Origin: Polytrichum commune
Lineage: Eukaryota; Streptophyta; Polytrichopsida; Polytrichales; Polytrichaceae
Length of the DNA: 64,000 bases
Direction of reading: 5' to 3'
NCBI GenBank assembly: GCA_950295325.1
Contig: OX485803.1
Span: 28,458,001 to 28,522,000 of the forward strand
Shown here: positions 47,601 to 59,190 of the stretch, piece after piece
Layout of the letters: every line of letters begins with the position of its first letter
How positions within the stretch are numbered: the stretch's first letter is position 1
The notes under the pieces: model-generated
Seen by the model: the letters and a program-made list of their open reading frames with translations, nothing else
Told to the model about the DNA's origin: nothing
The model's database searches: none
Position numbers and translations under genes: made by a program

Positions 47601-49020
47601 CCTAATATAAGTGAACAAGTAAAAGGTTGTTTTTGTCCATTTCTACCTTAGTTACTATGTCATTGCTTTGCATGGTTGCCTTTCATGTCACAAAGTTAGT
47701 TAGTGAAAGTGGTTACAACGTAGATTGGATCCCAAAATTTGCTCACTCCTTAATGAGGGCATGGGTGGCCCTTCAATTCATTGGGTTCTAATATGTGACA
47801 TAGTAAAAGATAACCATATCGATCCATATTGAAGTAAAGGCTTTTGTGTTACATATTATGCTTGCCCTAGAAAGTTGGTTACCAAGTCATCTCACTCTCC
47901 CTCTTCTTCGCCTCCGTTTTCTCTCTACCATGCCCTCTCAAGCCTTGTTTAAATTAAACCACTGCTTCTAAACCACTCCCATCTTCATTCTCCTTACTTC
48001 AATACACATGTGCAATAAACCTACCATCAAAATAGACAAATAAACAAAAGTGGCTTAGGATTAGCAAGACAAAATTGAGAGGAACATGAGACATTTGTGA
48101 ATTTGCGTTTGTTTGTAGGTCTCGTGTTTTGATGTGAGTTGTATCGTTGAGATTGTGTGCGCCTTAGTGACACAATATGAGCTCAATTGTAAGCTTGATG
48201 TTTTGCGAGAGATGTGTATTGTAGCTTAATGAGGTTTCAAATTCATAGGTGAAACACTTGGTTTACATGTTGAAAGAGATGGATTGAGCTTTGGCAGGAC
48301 ACAAAAACTTTGTAGTAGTCAGGGTTTGGTTGTTCGCTTAGCAACACAAACTATTCTATTACAAAACAACTATTTCCCCTACATGCATCCATCTCACTCC
48401 CAAGATGACTTACTTCATAACACTCATACTTGCAAGTGATCTTACATGTAACCGTCCATGAGCATAATCAATCCGAAAGAGTCCACGAAAGTGTTTTGAG
48501 GGTTGCTTGAGGGGTGCATCACAACGAACACCGAGTGCATTGCAAGAAGTGCTTCACTAAATTTTCCGGTTAGGCCACTTCTCCGTTTCTCTCAACGCAA
48601 TTATGCATTTTTTAAAAATTGCGTAGCATTGTGCATTTTCTACCACCTCTTCAGTTTCTAGTACATTTCCATTTTGGGGGGGGGGGGTTTCAACAAGCTA
48701 CTTTGCAACTTCGCAACTTTGCAGCACAAGCCCAGGTACCTCAATAATGACCAATAACCATCACTTCTTTTACGTTCAATGCTTGGTACAGCTATTTTGA
48801 GATTTCTGTGATGCAGTTTAATAACATGGGCAAAAGTTTCATGTACGAAGCTTGTTGCATGATAGACTTATGGCATTCTATCAACAATATTGAACAGAAT
48901 TGACATCAAGCAGAATGTCGGGTGTTGAGTGATTTCTTAACACAGCTTTGGAACTCAAAATACTCAATTTTTCTGTCAAAGGAAGAAAATGATCAATTTC
49001 TTTGAATGTCTTATGAAATG
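44641..49020. other. Long intergenic region, no gene recognised
   Basis: An open frame of 117 codons at 46338-46691 has no domain character and no splice support. A minus-strand stretch near 44820-45040 is open but unrecognised. A poly-G run lies near 48676-48687. No structural RNA is apparent. Confidence 0.4.
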
Positions 49021-49165
49021 AATGAAATGGAATCAATTTTTAAAGTCCAAGAAGCCCAAAAAATTAATGCGACTGAACGTACACCATGATCATGGTTTCA
49101 TACCAGCTAGTTTCCTAGAGTGACAAAGTGGGATAGCCTTCGTGAGATAGAGGCTAAATTGAACA
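49021..49165 (+). repeat. Dispersed repeat immediately 5' of the DCD gene
   Basis: Shares about 145 bp with 30475-30620 in the same orientation and ends about 12 bp before the DCD start codon, so it would supply the proximal promoter or 5' UTR. Confidence 0.7.
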
Positions 49166-49177
49166 ACTTATGGTCTT

Positions 49178-51308
49178 ATGAACAAACACGGGACCTTGCA
49201 CAATGTAAATTTACCATTAAAATTATCATCTCATGATGCAGTTGAAAACATTAAAACTGAGATGGGGAGTTATAACTATGAGGCTCTTCATAGGCACACA
49301 CCGGGAATGAAGAGGGCATGGCCGGCCGCAGCTGCTCCGAGGGATGTCTATCTCAACGGCTTCCATCCAGACCCACTAACAAACGGCTATGGTGAATTGT
49401 TCTTGGAACGATTGATGCACCCATGTCCCAATGGCTTGCCGTTGGTGGGAGCTGGTGTCATGCCTGATAGATATTTCAACAAATATGACAATATTCCCAC
49501 CAACCGCTTCGCCGCCAATGGGCTTTCCCCTGCTAATTACATGGGGTTGTTGGAGGCTGAGCGATTTGCTCCCATGTATGCTGGAAACGGAATGTACGTC
49601 CGAGATGCCATGAGAGAGCCTATAATTAGGGAGCTGAGTCCCTCCCCACCCAGGCTTTCCCAACAACAACGGCACATGGCTACTAGTAATGTCAACATTC
49701 AACGCGAACCACCTCCAGAAGCACCTCCGAGCCCCCTCGACCCATTGGAAGATCGAGAGCCCGCTCTTCCAGGGATGATCTTTGGGTGCACGAGTGAGAC
49801 TTATGTTGAATGTATGCAGCTCAAGTTGTTTGCGTTGCCAGCTACAAACAAAAGTCAGGTAGGAATAAGATAAACTATTAATGGCATGTTTTCTTTTTTC
49901 TTTTTTCTTTTCTTCTCTATGGAACCTTTTTTTGGTGAATTAGGTCTTTCGAGAATGTAGAAAGAAGTGAGTGCACCTCCGACGTCGTTTCAAGATCAGC
50001 TTGTGACATGGAGCAGATGAAGTAATGAGTTGTTTGAGTTTGTGATGCACCAGGTCATGCATGTGCATCCAGGAACTAAATTATTCCTCTACAACTATAC
50101 CGAGCGAGAATTGTCAGGGATATTTGAAGCAACATCCTATGGTGACATGGACATTATACCGGATGCTTTCCGCCATTGGGGGTCATTCCCAGCTCAAGTA
50201 TTCTCACCACCCGCGCTCAAGCCTCATCTTGATTTTTGGCACGTCTTTGGTGTTTTTGACATGGTGTTTTGGTAAGTACAATGTGATGTGTCTTTGCATC
50301 CACATGGAATCAGAAGATGATTTGCATAGTCACAAGAGCTTGAGACAGTGAAGATTGAAGCAAATGCATATTGCAGGTGAGGATTCGCTGTGTTGAGAAA
50401 TGCCCAAACTTGCTGCTGAAGGCATTCAAGGAAGCCATTAGCGAGAACTTTGAAAAGAAAGGAAACAAATTTAAGTATGATCTGAATGAAACTCAGGTGT
50501 GCATCTCATGTATTCTATACGATGCAACTTATACTGAAACGCAGGTTTTTGCAAAAATTGAACTCACATTAGTATAATATTCTACATGGCATGTACGTTG
50601 ACAACCTTGCACTTTGATCCTCAACATCAAGGCTTGAGCTAAAACCTAAACATTCTCACACAAGCGAATAATATTATATTGAAAAATGCTTTTATTAATT
50701 GGAAAATGATACTTGAAACATGTCCAAGTCCACCCAATAGATAATTTCTCATGTCATAGAAGTAGTATAGAGATCTATCGCCAAAATTGGCACTTCGTTG
50801 GATTTCACTACTGCAAAAGGTGATACATTTTGTCACAAGGATTGTTTGGAAGATGTAGTGAAACATGTCGCCAACATGGTATTTAAATTTTGAGCCCAAT
50901 GTGCATGCTTTGGGCAATCATGGATTTATTAAGGTGTCTAATACTTCTAGAATAATCAAAGCCATCTAATCTTCTTTGTTAGTTGCATGTATCTTTTCTT
51001 TTTTTTCTTGGCTTCATACATGCCTTTCCTTGTGCCTTGGAAACACACACAACCTTGGAAGTTGGAACTCATTATAGTTTCTATGAGCATGATGTGAGAG
51101 AAATATTCATGGAAATGTCAACTTGATAATGACTCTTGAACGAATTGTCAAATTACAGGTCCGTAAATTGGTTGCACTATTCGAACAGGAGGCAAAATAT
51201 TGGGAACACCATAGGGAAATTGAGCAACACAAATTTCAACAAACACAACGACTACAACCAGGGCTACGATCAGCCTATCCAAATGCAAACAAGGTGTGTT
51301 GTATATGA
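49178..51308 (+). CDS. DCD-domain (development and cell death) protein
   Basis: Four exons in phase 0 (49178-49858, 50054-50197, 50377-50496, 51159-51308) give 364 residues. The N-terminal 195 residues are Pro-, Asn- and aromatic-rich and unrecognised. The DCD domain runs from about residue 205 to 330. It has the signature IFGC...T..EC, LFALP, a PGTKLFLYNY block, SGIFEATS.GDMDI, the PAQVRIR block, LKAFKEAI and VRKLVALF. DCD proteins are plant-specific; some (NRP types) act in ER-stress and osmotic-stress cell-death signalling and tend to be cytosolic. After the domain a Gln-rich coiled segment leads to a TGA. An alternative donor just before that stop (AAG-GTGTGT, 51294) and coding-like text beyond it suggest that the protein could be, or once was, longer. 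The start is the ATG at the head of a long open exon. Immediately upstream is a dispersed repeat. A decayed paralogue lies at 24.7-27.3 kb. Confidence 0.88.
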
Positions 51309-54300
51309 GAAGATTCTATGGGCTTGCCATGTCCTCCTCTAGTTCATACAAAATATCAATGTCCACCAAATGCCAATCATCACTACAAGCATCTATGTCC
51401 TCCAGAATTGACCAGTGTCATTGAAATAATATCATGGGTCAATAGAAAATCTATAAATCTAACATAGTGAAGGATTTGCATATTTCTTTCAATGACGTAG
51501 GTTGATTGTCTAGGACTCATATGTTGGTAGTACATCTACAAGGCATTAAGTTTTGGATTTATCTTCAAAAGATCATATGTGCACTTCTAATATTAATGAA
51601 CATAATTTTAGGACAATGTTGACTTGGAAGTGGCAGTCATGCAACACATTTGGGTGACTTCTATGCAAAATACTCATCCCTAGCACCCTCTTGGCATCAA
51701 AATGTGATGTGCACTCTTTCGACTTCTAATCGGTTCAATCCACAAGTACCATTGACAGGATCAGGCGTTACAACTCCTTCGTCGCACTCTGTATGACCCG
51801 GTTGCACTCCTTCAAGCCAAGCGTGCTCGAATGTTTTGAGGCTTTAACGCCAAAGGTGTCGGATGGCTGACATGTCCAAGGTCTGAGGTCTGGCAGGTGG
51901 AAGTCAGTATACTACGTCTCTAGGAGTGACCGAGAGCAACAACTTGTCGATTGTGTAGGCATGATGGAATCAGAAGCTCAAAATACTTTTTAAAAAGAGA
52001 GGAAATTCAGCATCGTAAAGCAGAAATAGATAAGGTGCACTATCTATTTTACCTGGTAAAATCTCCCTTATAGTCCAAGATATAATCTTATACTGTGCAT
52101 AGCTCACAGAAGGTAGCCATCCTAGGATGATGTGAAGAACAATGAATGAGACACACACAAATGACATTCTTTTCATGCTAACCCTTTTTGTTTCTCAATT
52201 AATCTTCTCTCTTAGAGGAGTGGCACAATTGTCAATCCTGAAATAGTCCCTTTCGTTATGATGAGAATTGCACAGAAAGAAGGATAGGCTGCTTGTTGGA
52301 TAAGAAGGAGCAACCATGACATTGAAATTACGTGATGTTATTTGCAACCAATGAAGAGAAGGAAAATTTATATCAGGACCTCAAAGTTGGAGTATTTTCA
52401 ACTTATGCCATAGACTTATGCCATAGGATGATTAGGCACATCCAAATCACTAATGAAATATCATAATAAAGTGGGATTTTCTTTCCTATGAAGGATCTTA
52501 GTTGACCTACTTTAATTTTAGAGTAGAAAGTGCAGGATGCAAAATCTTAATTTCAGCGTGCCTCTCAAGGGGATGGAAGAGGTGGAGTGGGTTGTACTAG
52601 GTTTCAAAAGAGAACAAGCTTCTTAAGCTGAACAATGTTATGTGGTCAAGACGAAGATGGACTTTTCTTTCTGCAATTCAAGATATTCCAAAGTAAGGAG
52701 AGTTGCACCAATAGGTTTTCATTATTTAGTTGGGCTCTTTAGTGGCCTATCTGTAAGCAGACCCAATATTCCTGAAACCTGCTTGCAATCATTATTGTAG
52801 AGGTCTCCCGTGACTGGTTGACGGCAATACAGAAGTAATCAATTTTGGACATGGCGATCCTTTCCACCTGTAAAGGTTTGAGAAAGACCCTTGTGTAAGA
52901 CTAACTTAGACATGCATAATACATGGCAACCATTGCTGTATGCAAAACTGTTACCACCCCTTCATGGCCTAAATGTCCCAAAGTGGGGCTCTCTTTTTAC
53001 AAAGGATTGCATCTTGCTAAAATCAAGCACTCTTCAGCAATCTGTTTCCTACATAATGGTATTGAAATTATCTCACTTTCAAAACCTTCATGATAAAATT
53101 TCACAAATGGGTATCCTCTATGTGACCTTGTAAAGTGCACACATCCAAAAGACATTTTGACAATTTGATCACTTCCAAGATCATATTGTGTTTGCAAGTT
53201 TTCACCAAATTGACACCTCAAATTCAGCCACTTCTATCAAGTTTCTCATCAAAACAACAACAGTTTTGCATTCAAAATGGATCTTGAGAGTTTCCAGTTC
53301 TACACTAAAGGTCCAGTAACACTTTTTGTATTCTGAACTAGATAGACGCCCCACTTCTGTTTTACGATAGTCCTCAGGATTTCAGAGAGCACATTGTACC
53401 CATCAAGGCTTTAAATGACATTTGACAACATAGTAACCCTTGACAATACACTGACAGATTCAAGCCTCAGATATTACTTCAGGAGTGAGGACCAACTCAA
53501 AAAACAAAAGACCGAAACACCAAGAGCACATCATAACATCAAAGGACACCATACAAGGCAATTGCAGCAGTACAATAATATCAACACAGACCCTACGCCA
53601 GACTTATCAATCATTTCAGCAGTGAATGAAATCACACTGAGATCACAGCATATCAGCAATGAGTCGCCTCTGCAATGTGTTACAATACTCCATACCCGTG
53701 GGGAAAAATTACTGGGCAGACAAGCTGCACATAAACGTGTAAACAGCTCTAAAGTTAGTCCCACACAAGGACATCCATTCCCATAAATAAAAACCATTAC
53801 ATGAGAAGGTCTTGCAATTATCACCAGTTCAAATTTTCCCCTTCTGAGATTACTTCTAATAAGTTCAAAGGTACACCACGTACTTGGAATTGATCAATCA
53901 AAGGACAAATGCTTGATATAACACTATTCCAGGAGACGAAGGCTGCCACTGGTGGTAGAAATATGTGTAAAGACACATACAAAAAAAGCCTCCAGACTGA
54001 AAAGTTGGACATGTTATATGATGAATCGAAACAAAGGCAGCAGAGAGCTACTTTCATGATATTCAGTATCAAAAAAGAATGCTCATATACTCTTCTACAG
54101 ACTCTGCATCTAAGACCTCCTAACTAAGAGGCTGTAAACAAAAATAAACTACAGAAACACTATACCTAACCTGGTACATGTGGCCTCCAAACCTCAATTT
54201 ACATAACTTGGAAGCACAGCCTAACCTATGCCCTTGCAAGCTGATTGCGGATTCCATTCAACTCACCCTAAGCAACAAGAGTAGCTATGTTTATGATTAA

Positions 54301-54327
54301 TCCTCTGCGTTCACGAACAATAGAGGT
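51309..54327. other. Intergenic; 3' flanks of the DCD and TM9SF genes
   Basis: At 51330-51450, in the same frame as DCD exon 4, the sequence continues as coding-like text with three CPP motifs (LPCPP, YQCPP, HLCPP) before another stop. The rest shows no gene. The segment next to 54327 is probably the TM9SF 3' UTR. Confidence 0.45.
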
Positions 54328-56316
54328 CTAGTCAATCTTGACAGACGAGAAGAGGTAGTGGACAAAATAGAAGGACGTCAGGAACCCGATTGTGCCGGTC
54401 GCAAGCAAGATGGCAATCACCATCAGTAAGGAGTACCCCACATACAACACTGCCGATACCGGGCCGCTCAAGCTGTGCAGGTCGAATACTAGATAGTTGA
54501 TCGAATACAGGAACACATAAAGAGACACCGAACCAGAGGCGAAGAAGGCCTTCCACCACCACCGATGGTCCTCCACGCATAGATGCATGTAGGTCAACAC
54601 CACAGCCACCTCTGCACACACGATCACCAGAAGCACCAACACCACGAACAAAAACCCAAACACGTAGTACACGCGCCCCATCCAGATGCTCGACATGATG
54701 AAGAACAGCTCGATGAACAGCGTTCCGAACGGGAGTGTGCCGGCACCCAACACCAACAGCCATGACGGGTACTTTTGGGGAGGAATTTCTCGTGGGATCT
54801 GGTTCGTCCTCACCGGGAACGAGATCGGTTCGGCCCGAGCACCCAGGTACCCACCCAAGAACGTCAAAGGGACGGAGATGGTGAACCACAGAAGAATCAG
54901 GATGAAGTAAAGAGAAATGGGAATGGCTCCCGTGCTGTCGTTCCTCCACAAGATGAAATTCAGCACGGTCAGGATTGTGAACACAATCCCTGGGAAAAAG
55001 CACGCTGTTTTCCAAGCGATGGCTTTCCAGCTGGCGGTGTTGCCCTTCAGGGTGCACCACATTCGGGAGGCAACGTACCCGGCAATGATTCCCAGAAACA
55101 GGTACAGCAACACCATGCCAGTCAGCAGCATTCCGCGAGAGGCAGGGGACATGAATCCCAAAGCGGCGAACAGGATGGTAACCACGGCCATTCCTAATAT
55201 TTGAACACCATCGCCCACCACGATGCAAAGAAGTTGCGAATTTTGAGGCGCACGGAACACATCGCCCACCACCAACTTCCATCCGGACAGCTCTTCTGCC
55301 ATTTGCGCTTGAGCTTCCTTGTCCAGCTCCTCGTACTTGGTCAAGTCACGTCGTACTGTCCTCAAGAAAATCACAAACACGATACCAGCTAAGAATGAGA
55401 TAACCATGAGAGAGTTTAGAATTGAGAACCAGTGCACTCGCGCACCCTCCATCTTCAGATACGCATCCCACCTACTGGGCCACCGGATGTCGCTCTTCTC
55501 GAAGGTGACATCGTAGGAAAACACAATCTGTTCACCGGTCTTCACAGGCTGGTGAAGCCCCTCAGGGTTGCAATCGGATTGTGGAAGACTGCCATATATC
55601 TCGACAGCAGCTGCGGCCTTGGCATCCCGCGGAACGCTGCATGGAGTTACCTCAAATCCCACCACCATGTATGTCCCAGTCAAGTTCTGATAATTGACAG
55701 TGGGAATAGCATCAAGACCATCGCCTGTTCCCATCACAGCTCCCCGAGACGTATCCACGTCATATGCATGAACAAGGACTTTAAACCTCAGGTGATTGTA
55801 GATGTAGTGCGTGGTGTCCCCATCTAACTTGAACCCGATTGGTGACCCAGTCCAGCGCATAGGAGCATTCGATTCCTTCGACTTGGTATACCGCGTCACT
55901 GGCAGACTGTCCAGCATCAGGTTCACCTGGTAATAATCGTCGATCCTCTGCTGAAAATGCTTCACATCATTGTCAGTGAGAGCCGGGGCGATGCACAGCT
56001 TTACATCACTCTCCTCCTTCATCATCGTAAACCGATACGGCGAATTCTCAATTTGATCCCCCATGAGCAGCTCTCCAATATTTTCCGCCACTTTCTTAAT
56101 TCCATCTTCCGGCTTGCAGAAAGGCAAACTATAATACGAGTAAGGCAGCTCAGTCTCAATCGAAGTAATCGAGTTCACCTTCACATCGAGCTTATCCCCT
56201 TCGCGATAGGGATGTAAGTAGCTCCCTGGCAGGTAAAAACCACTCACAGGAGCACACAGCAAAAACGCACACAAAAAAACCACCATCACCACAGGCTTGG
56301 CCACCATGGCAGCCAT
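54328..56316 (-). CDS. TM9SF / nonaspanin (EMP70 family) membrane protein
   Basis: One uninterrupted exon encodes 662 residues from the ATG at 56316; a second Met three codons later is possible. Residues 1-26 form a signal peptide (hydrophobic core VVMVVFLCAFLL, cleavage near PVSG). A large luminal domain to about residue 296 opens with FYLPGSYLHPY and contains ELPYSYYSLPFC, both hallmarks of the family. Nine hydrophobic spans follow, starting near SLMVISFLAGIVFVIFL. The protein ends in FSSVKID, matching the conserved KxD/E-type C-terminus that binds COPI/COPII coats and retains these proteins in the Golgi. The length fits the 640-680 residue norm. Nonaspanins act in endomembrane sorting of transmembrane cargo and in Golgi or endosome function. 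The lack of introns is shared with a subgroup of plant members and could reflect ancient retroposition. No damage is seen. Confidence 0.97.
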   Translation of the reverse strand: MAAMVAKPVVMVVFLCAFLLCAPVSGFYLPGSYLHPYREGDKLDVKVNSITSIETELPYSYYSLPFCKPEDGIKKVAENIGELLMGDQIENSPYRFTMMKEESDVKLCIAPALTDNDVKHFQQRIDDYYQVNLMLDSLPVTRYTKSKESNAPMRWTGSPIGFKLDGDTTHYIYNHLRFKVLVHAYDVDTSRGAVMGTGDGLDAIPTVNYQNLTGTYMVVGFEVTPCSVPRDAKAAAAVEIYGSLPQSDCNPEGLHQPVKTGEQIVFSYDVTFEKSDIRWPSRWDAYLKMEGARVHWFSILNSLMVISFLAGIVFVIFLRTVRRDLTKYEELDKEAQAQMAEELSGWKLVVGDVFRAPQNSQLLCIVVGDGVQILGMAVVTILFAALGFMSPASRGMLLTGMVLLYLFLGIIAGYVASRMWCTLKGNTASWKAIAWKTACFFPGIVFTILTVLNFILWRNDSTGAIPISLYFILILLWFTISVPLTFLGGYLGARAEPISFPVRTNQIPREIPPQKYPSWLLVLGAGTLPFGTLFIELFFIMSSIWMGRVYYVFGFLFVVLVLLVIVCAEVAVVLTYMHLCVEDHRWWWKAFFASGSVSLYVFLYSINYLVFDLHSLSGPVSAVLYVGYSLLMVIAILLATGTIGFLTSFYFVHYLFSSVKID

Positions 56317-56714
56317 GGCTCCCACGGACAAACCCTCGTACCAAACCCTCGCAAGCCTCAAACCCTAGTTCTCTGTTCTCACATCATTTCTATACACTAT
56401 GCATCCCCGCATGACTTCGTTCATACGGCTCACCTCCCTGAACTCCACAACTCCGCTACACCGCCCCCTCCAGTCGAAAAATCGGAGGCCTATCAATGCA
56501 AGCTCGGAACCCTAGTTCCTCCTGTTTCCACAAGAAATGACTGTAGAGTATTTAGGAAGCGTGAGTCTCGGCTTGAGTTTTTTTTTCTGGTTTGTTGGCT
56601 GCTTATGTGAATGTTCCGAGAAGAGTAGAGCTCCGGAGACACATCCAAAGGCGGGGTCACGCCTGCTGCAAGGCGAGAGCGAGCCAAGGGACGTGCGATG
56701 AAGAACCAGGGAGT

Positions 56715-56746
56715 GTCGAAAGTCGAAAGTCGAAAGTCGAAAGTCG
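56715..56746. repeat. 7-bp repeat (GTCGAAA)n upstream of TM9SF
   Basis: Four perfect units and a partial fifth. It is about 400 bp upstream of the TM9SF start, so in its promoter or 5' UTR. Confidence 0.9.
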
Positions 56747-56969
56747 GAGTTCGGTCCGTCGTGCATCATGCTGCGCGCACTCACACAGAGCAGAGGAGGT
56801 CCCAGGTCCCAGGTCCTGTTCCAGGTCCTCAGTTGGGAATACCATATAGAATATGTTTGGGTGTGTGTGTGTTAATAAGGGGCACTTTAGATGGAGGGTT
56901 CACGGTCAAAGAACATGGGGAGCAAATTGAAGCAATTTGAGGTAAATTCAACTTATGTTCAAGGAGACA

Positions 56970-57170
56970 TTTGGGCAAAGTTGGTCAAAATCTTAGTGTT
57001 TCCAACTTTAACCAGTTACAAATTATAATTTTTCGGTTTTTTGTATTGATTTGAGGTATATTCTATAAATTCTTCTAAAAGATCAGTTGTTGTTTTTGAA
57101 GTCTTGAAGTTCAACCAGTTCGTTTTTAACTAGAAGTCGGTTCTCCACGTTCATTGAATTAAACCCTTCA
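56970..57170 (+). repeat. Dispersed repeat family R1, copy 5
   Basis: Blocks TTTGGGCAAAGTTGGTCAAA, TCTTAGTGTTTCCAACTTTA, GAGGTATATTCTATAAATTC and TCAACCAGTTCGTTTTTAAC align with the other copies in order. Confidence 0.7.
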
Positions 57171-57639
57171 ACCGGACCGTTCCTTGGACCCTACTATCTT
57201 CCAAAATGGTTTTCCAAACATGAGTTCTTCTTTGAGCTTCATTATTCTGATTTGAGTCATTAGTATTTCTAACCAAAATGATTCCATGTAGGAGACACCT
57301 CACTTTGCCTCTTCTTGGTCTTGGACCCTCATCCAAAGGCCTTCGGCCCAATTTACACCCCTCGGCCAATAGGATTGCTCCATTTTATTGGATCCTCATC
57401 TAATTAAAGCGCCCCTAGGTGTGGGTTCACATTAAAGTCCAAGTCCAAGAAACTTGGGTCCAAAACCTAACCCTAGCAAGTGACGTGGTCGCCTCAGAGA
57501 CAACATTTCGGGAAAGGACTATAAGCCTCCTCCTCGACAAAGAAAAGAAATATTAACAATAATAATAATATCGGCATGAATTTGAGCCCATTGGTCTTAT
57601 CATGTTCAAGAGTCCTCTTGGTATAGAGCAGGGCTTACC
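57171..57639. other. Intergenic, no gene recognised
   Basis: A minus-strand open frame of 72 codons ending at 57151 lacks domain character. Confidence 0.4.
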
Positions 57640-57950
57640 AGCTATCTTGTGGTAGGTGGGCTCTCTTTAGGTCAAATGCAACCCTTTGATGGGCCTTGCT
57701 TTCAGACTCAAGGTTGAACCCAAGCTTTAAGATTGGTTTCTCCAACTAGGAGAAGGACATGTTTTCTTTGATACAAGAGCCAATGATATTTGGCAAGAAA
57801 TTGATACCACACTAACATCACCTCATTTTTTCACACCTTGGACCCAAACCCTAGTATAAACTTATTAAACTCATTAAACTCATGGACCGAAAGTTAAGCT
57901 CTTAACTCATAAGATCACTCAATTTTGGAGCCTCTTTAGTCTTGGACCCT
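57640..57950 (+). repeat. Dispersed repeat related to 35490-35760
   Basis: It shares ACCCAAGCTT-A-GATTGG, TCAAACTAGGAG-like text, CTTGGACCC-A-CCTAGT and TTAACTC-like text in the same order. Divergence is high. Confidence 0.5.
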
Positions 57951-58397
57951 AGTGTAAACCTATCCTAAGGGTGACTATATGCATAAGCTTGCAGACTCTA
58001 GCCAACACAATGGGAGTTTGATGCCAAGACTTTACGAATTACTCTAATGCCCATGATCAAACAGTCCGATCCCTCTCTCCCTCTGTCTCTCTCTCTAACA
58101 AAACTAAACCGGTAGTTTGGTAATGTAAACCTTGCAAATCATCTGCATGAGAATATTATATATTTTGTCTTTTGAAATTACAACTATGTAGACGCATGTT
58201 CACTTTTGACTAGGTGTATGTGGGGCTGGGGCGAACCAACCCGTACATAGGTTCCTTGGAGGCAAAGGTTTAGGCATCCAACAAGGAACGAGTGCATGGG
58301 TTGGTTCGCCCAAATCGTGTATGTGGTTTGTGTTCATGTGAACCTCAAAGAATTGCAGGGTTGAAAGTGAGATCTGTGAATAGCTCCCATGATCATA

Positions 58398-58434
58398 AGA
58401 AAAAAAAAAAAAAAAAAAAAGAAGGCCCGTATCA
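58398..58434. repeat. Short poly-A insertion with 14-bp flanking repeat
   Basis: A 21-base A run plus about 14 further bases is bracketed by the exact repeat CTCCCATGATCATA at 58384-58397 and 58435-58448. Confidence 0.7.
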
Positions 58435-58579
58435 CTCCCATGATCATATATGTAAACCATGACTCCCTGTGACTGATTGTTTCTCAAGTACAAGGAGGGA
58501 ATCCTTCATGTGATTGTCAAAATACTTCAGGGAAGTTTATAATAATAAGTTAAACAGTAATCTCTTTAAACATTTTCAT

Positions 58580-58613
58580 TGTTGTTGTTGTTGTTGTTGT
58601 TATTGTTATTGTC
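58580..58613. repeat. (GTT)n microsatellite
   Basis: GTT triplets grading into ATT. Confidence 0.9.
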
Positions 58614-58650
58614 GTCCCATTGAAGTAAGTTACCTATTGTTGATACAATA

Positions 58651-59190
58651 GGGGCACTTTATATTAGGGCCCGTTTCCAAACCCTAGGCATCAACCAATG
58701 AGAGTGCTTAGATTGCCCAAATGGGCCCTAATATGGGCCCAAGGGCTTTATATTGAGAGTTGGCCCACTTCTCCTAAAGCTTACATGGCGGGTGACATGG
58801 CGGCATTTTGGAGGGAAAGAAATGGGCCGATGCCAAAAAATTGGGTCGAGGGTTTATGGAGACCCACTTCGCACCTTCGGCCCACTTCACCCAACTTCCG
58901 TCATATAGTCATTTATGACTTTATGACTTTATGACTTTAGTTCAAGCAAGGGCATAATTCATTTAAGCCCAAGTGGGCCGTGGATTGGGCCTTACAATAT
59001 AAAGTCCCTAGGCCTATTTGGAAGGCCCACTTTAAAGTAGAATTTCCAAATTGGGCCCTACAAGTGGGCCTATGGACTTTATATTGCAAGGCCCACTCTA
59101 GGGCCCACTTTGTAAAGTAGGGCTAAAGTTAAGGCCCACTTCAAGTCCAAGTGGGCTCAACTCCAAATGGGCCCTAATATAAAGTGCCCC
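58651..59190. mobile_element. MITE-like foldback element, 540 bp, dense in TGGGCC/GGCCCA
   Basis: The left end GGGGCACTTTATATTAGGGC is matched exactly by the inverted right end, continuing to CCC-TTT. A TA dinucleotide flanks each side. TGGGC/GCCCA words occur at least fourteen times inside, together with repeated AATATAAAG. It has no coding capacity. Confidence 0.8.

Noticed and set aside
53415-54127. Open frames downstream of TM9SF on both strands
   Set aside because: No domain, no splice consistency; best read as 3' UTR and intergenic sequence.
54332-55282. 316-codon minus-strand frame inside the TM9SF gene
   Set aside because: It is a shadow of the TM9SF coding sequence in another frame; its Arg/His/Val-rich text has no family character.
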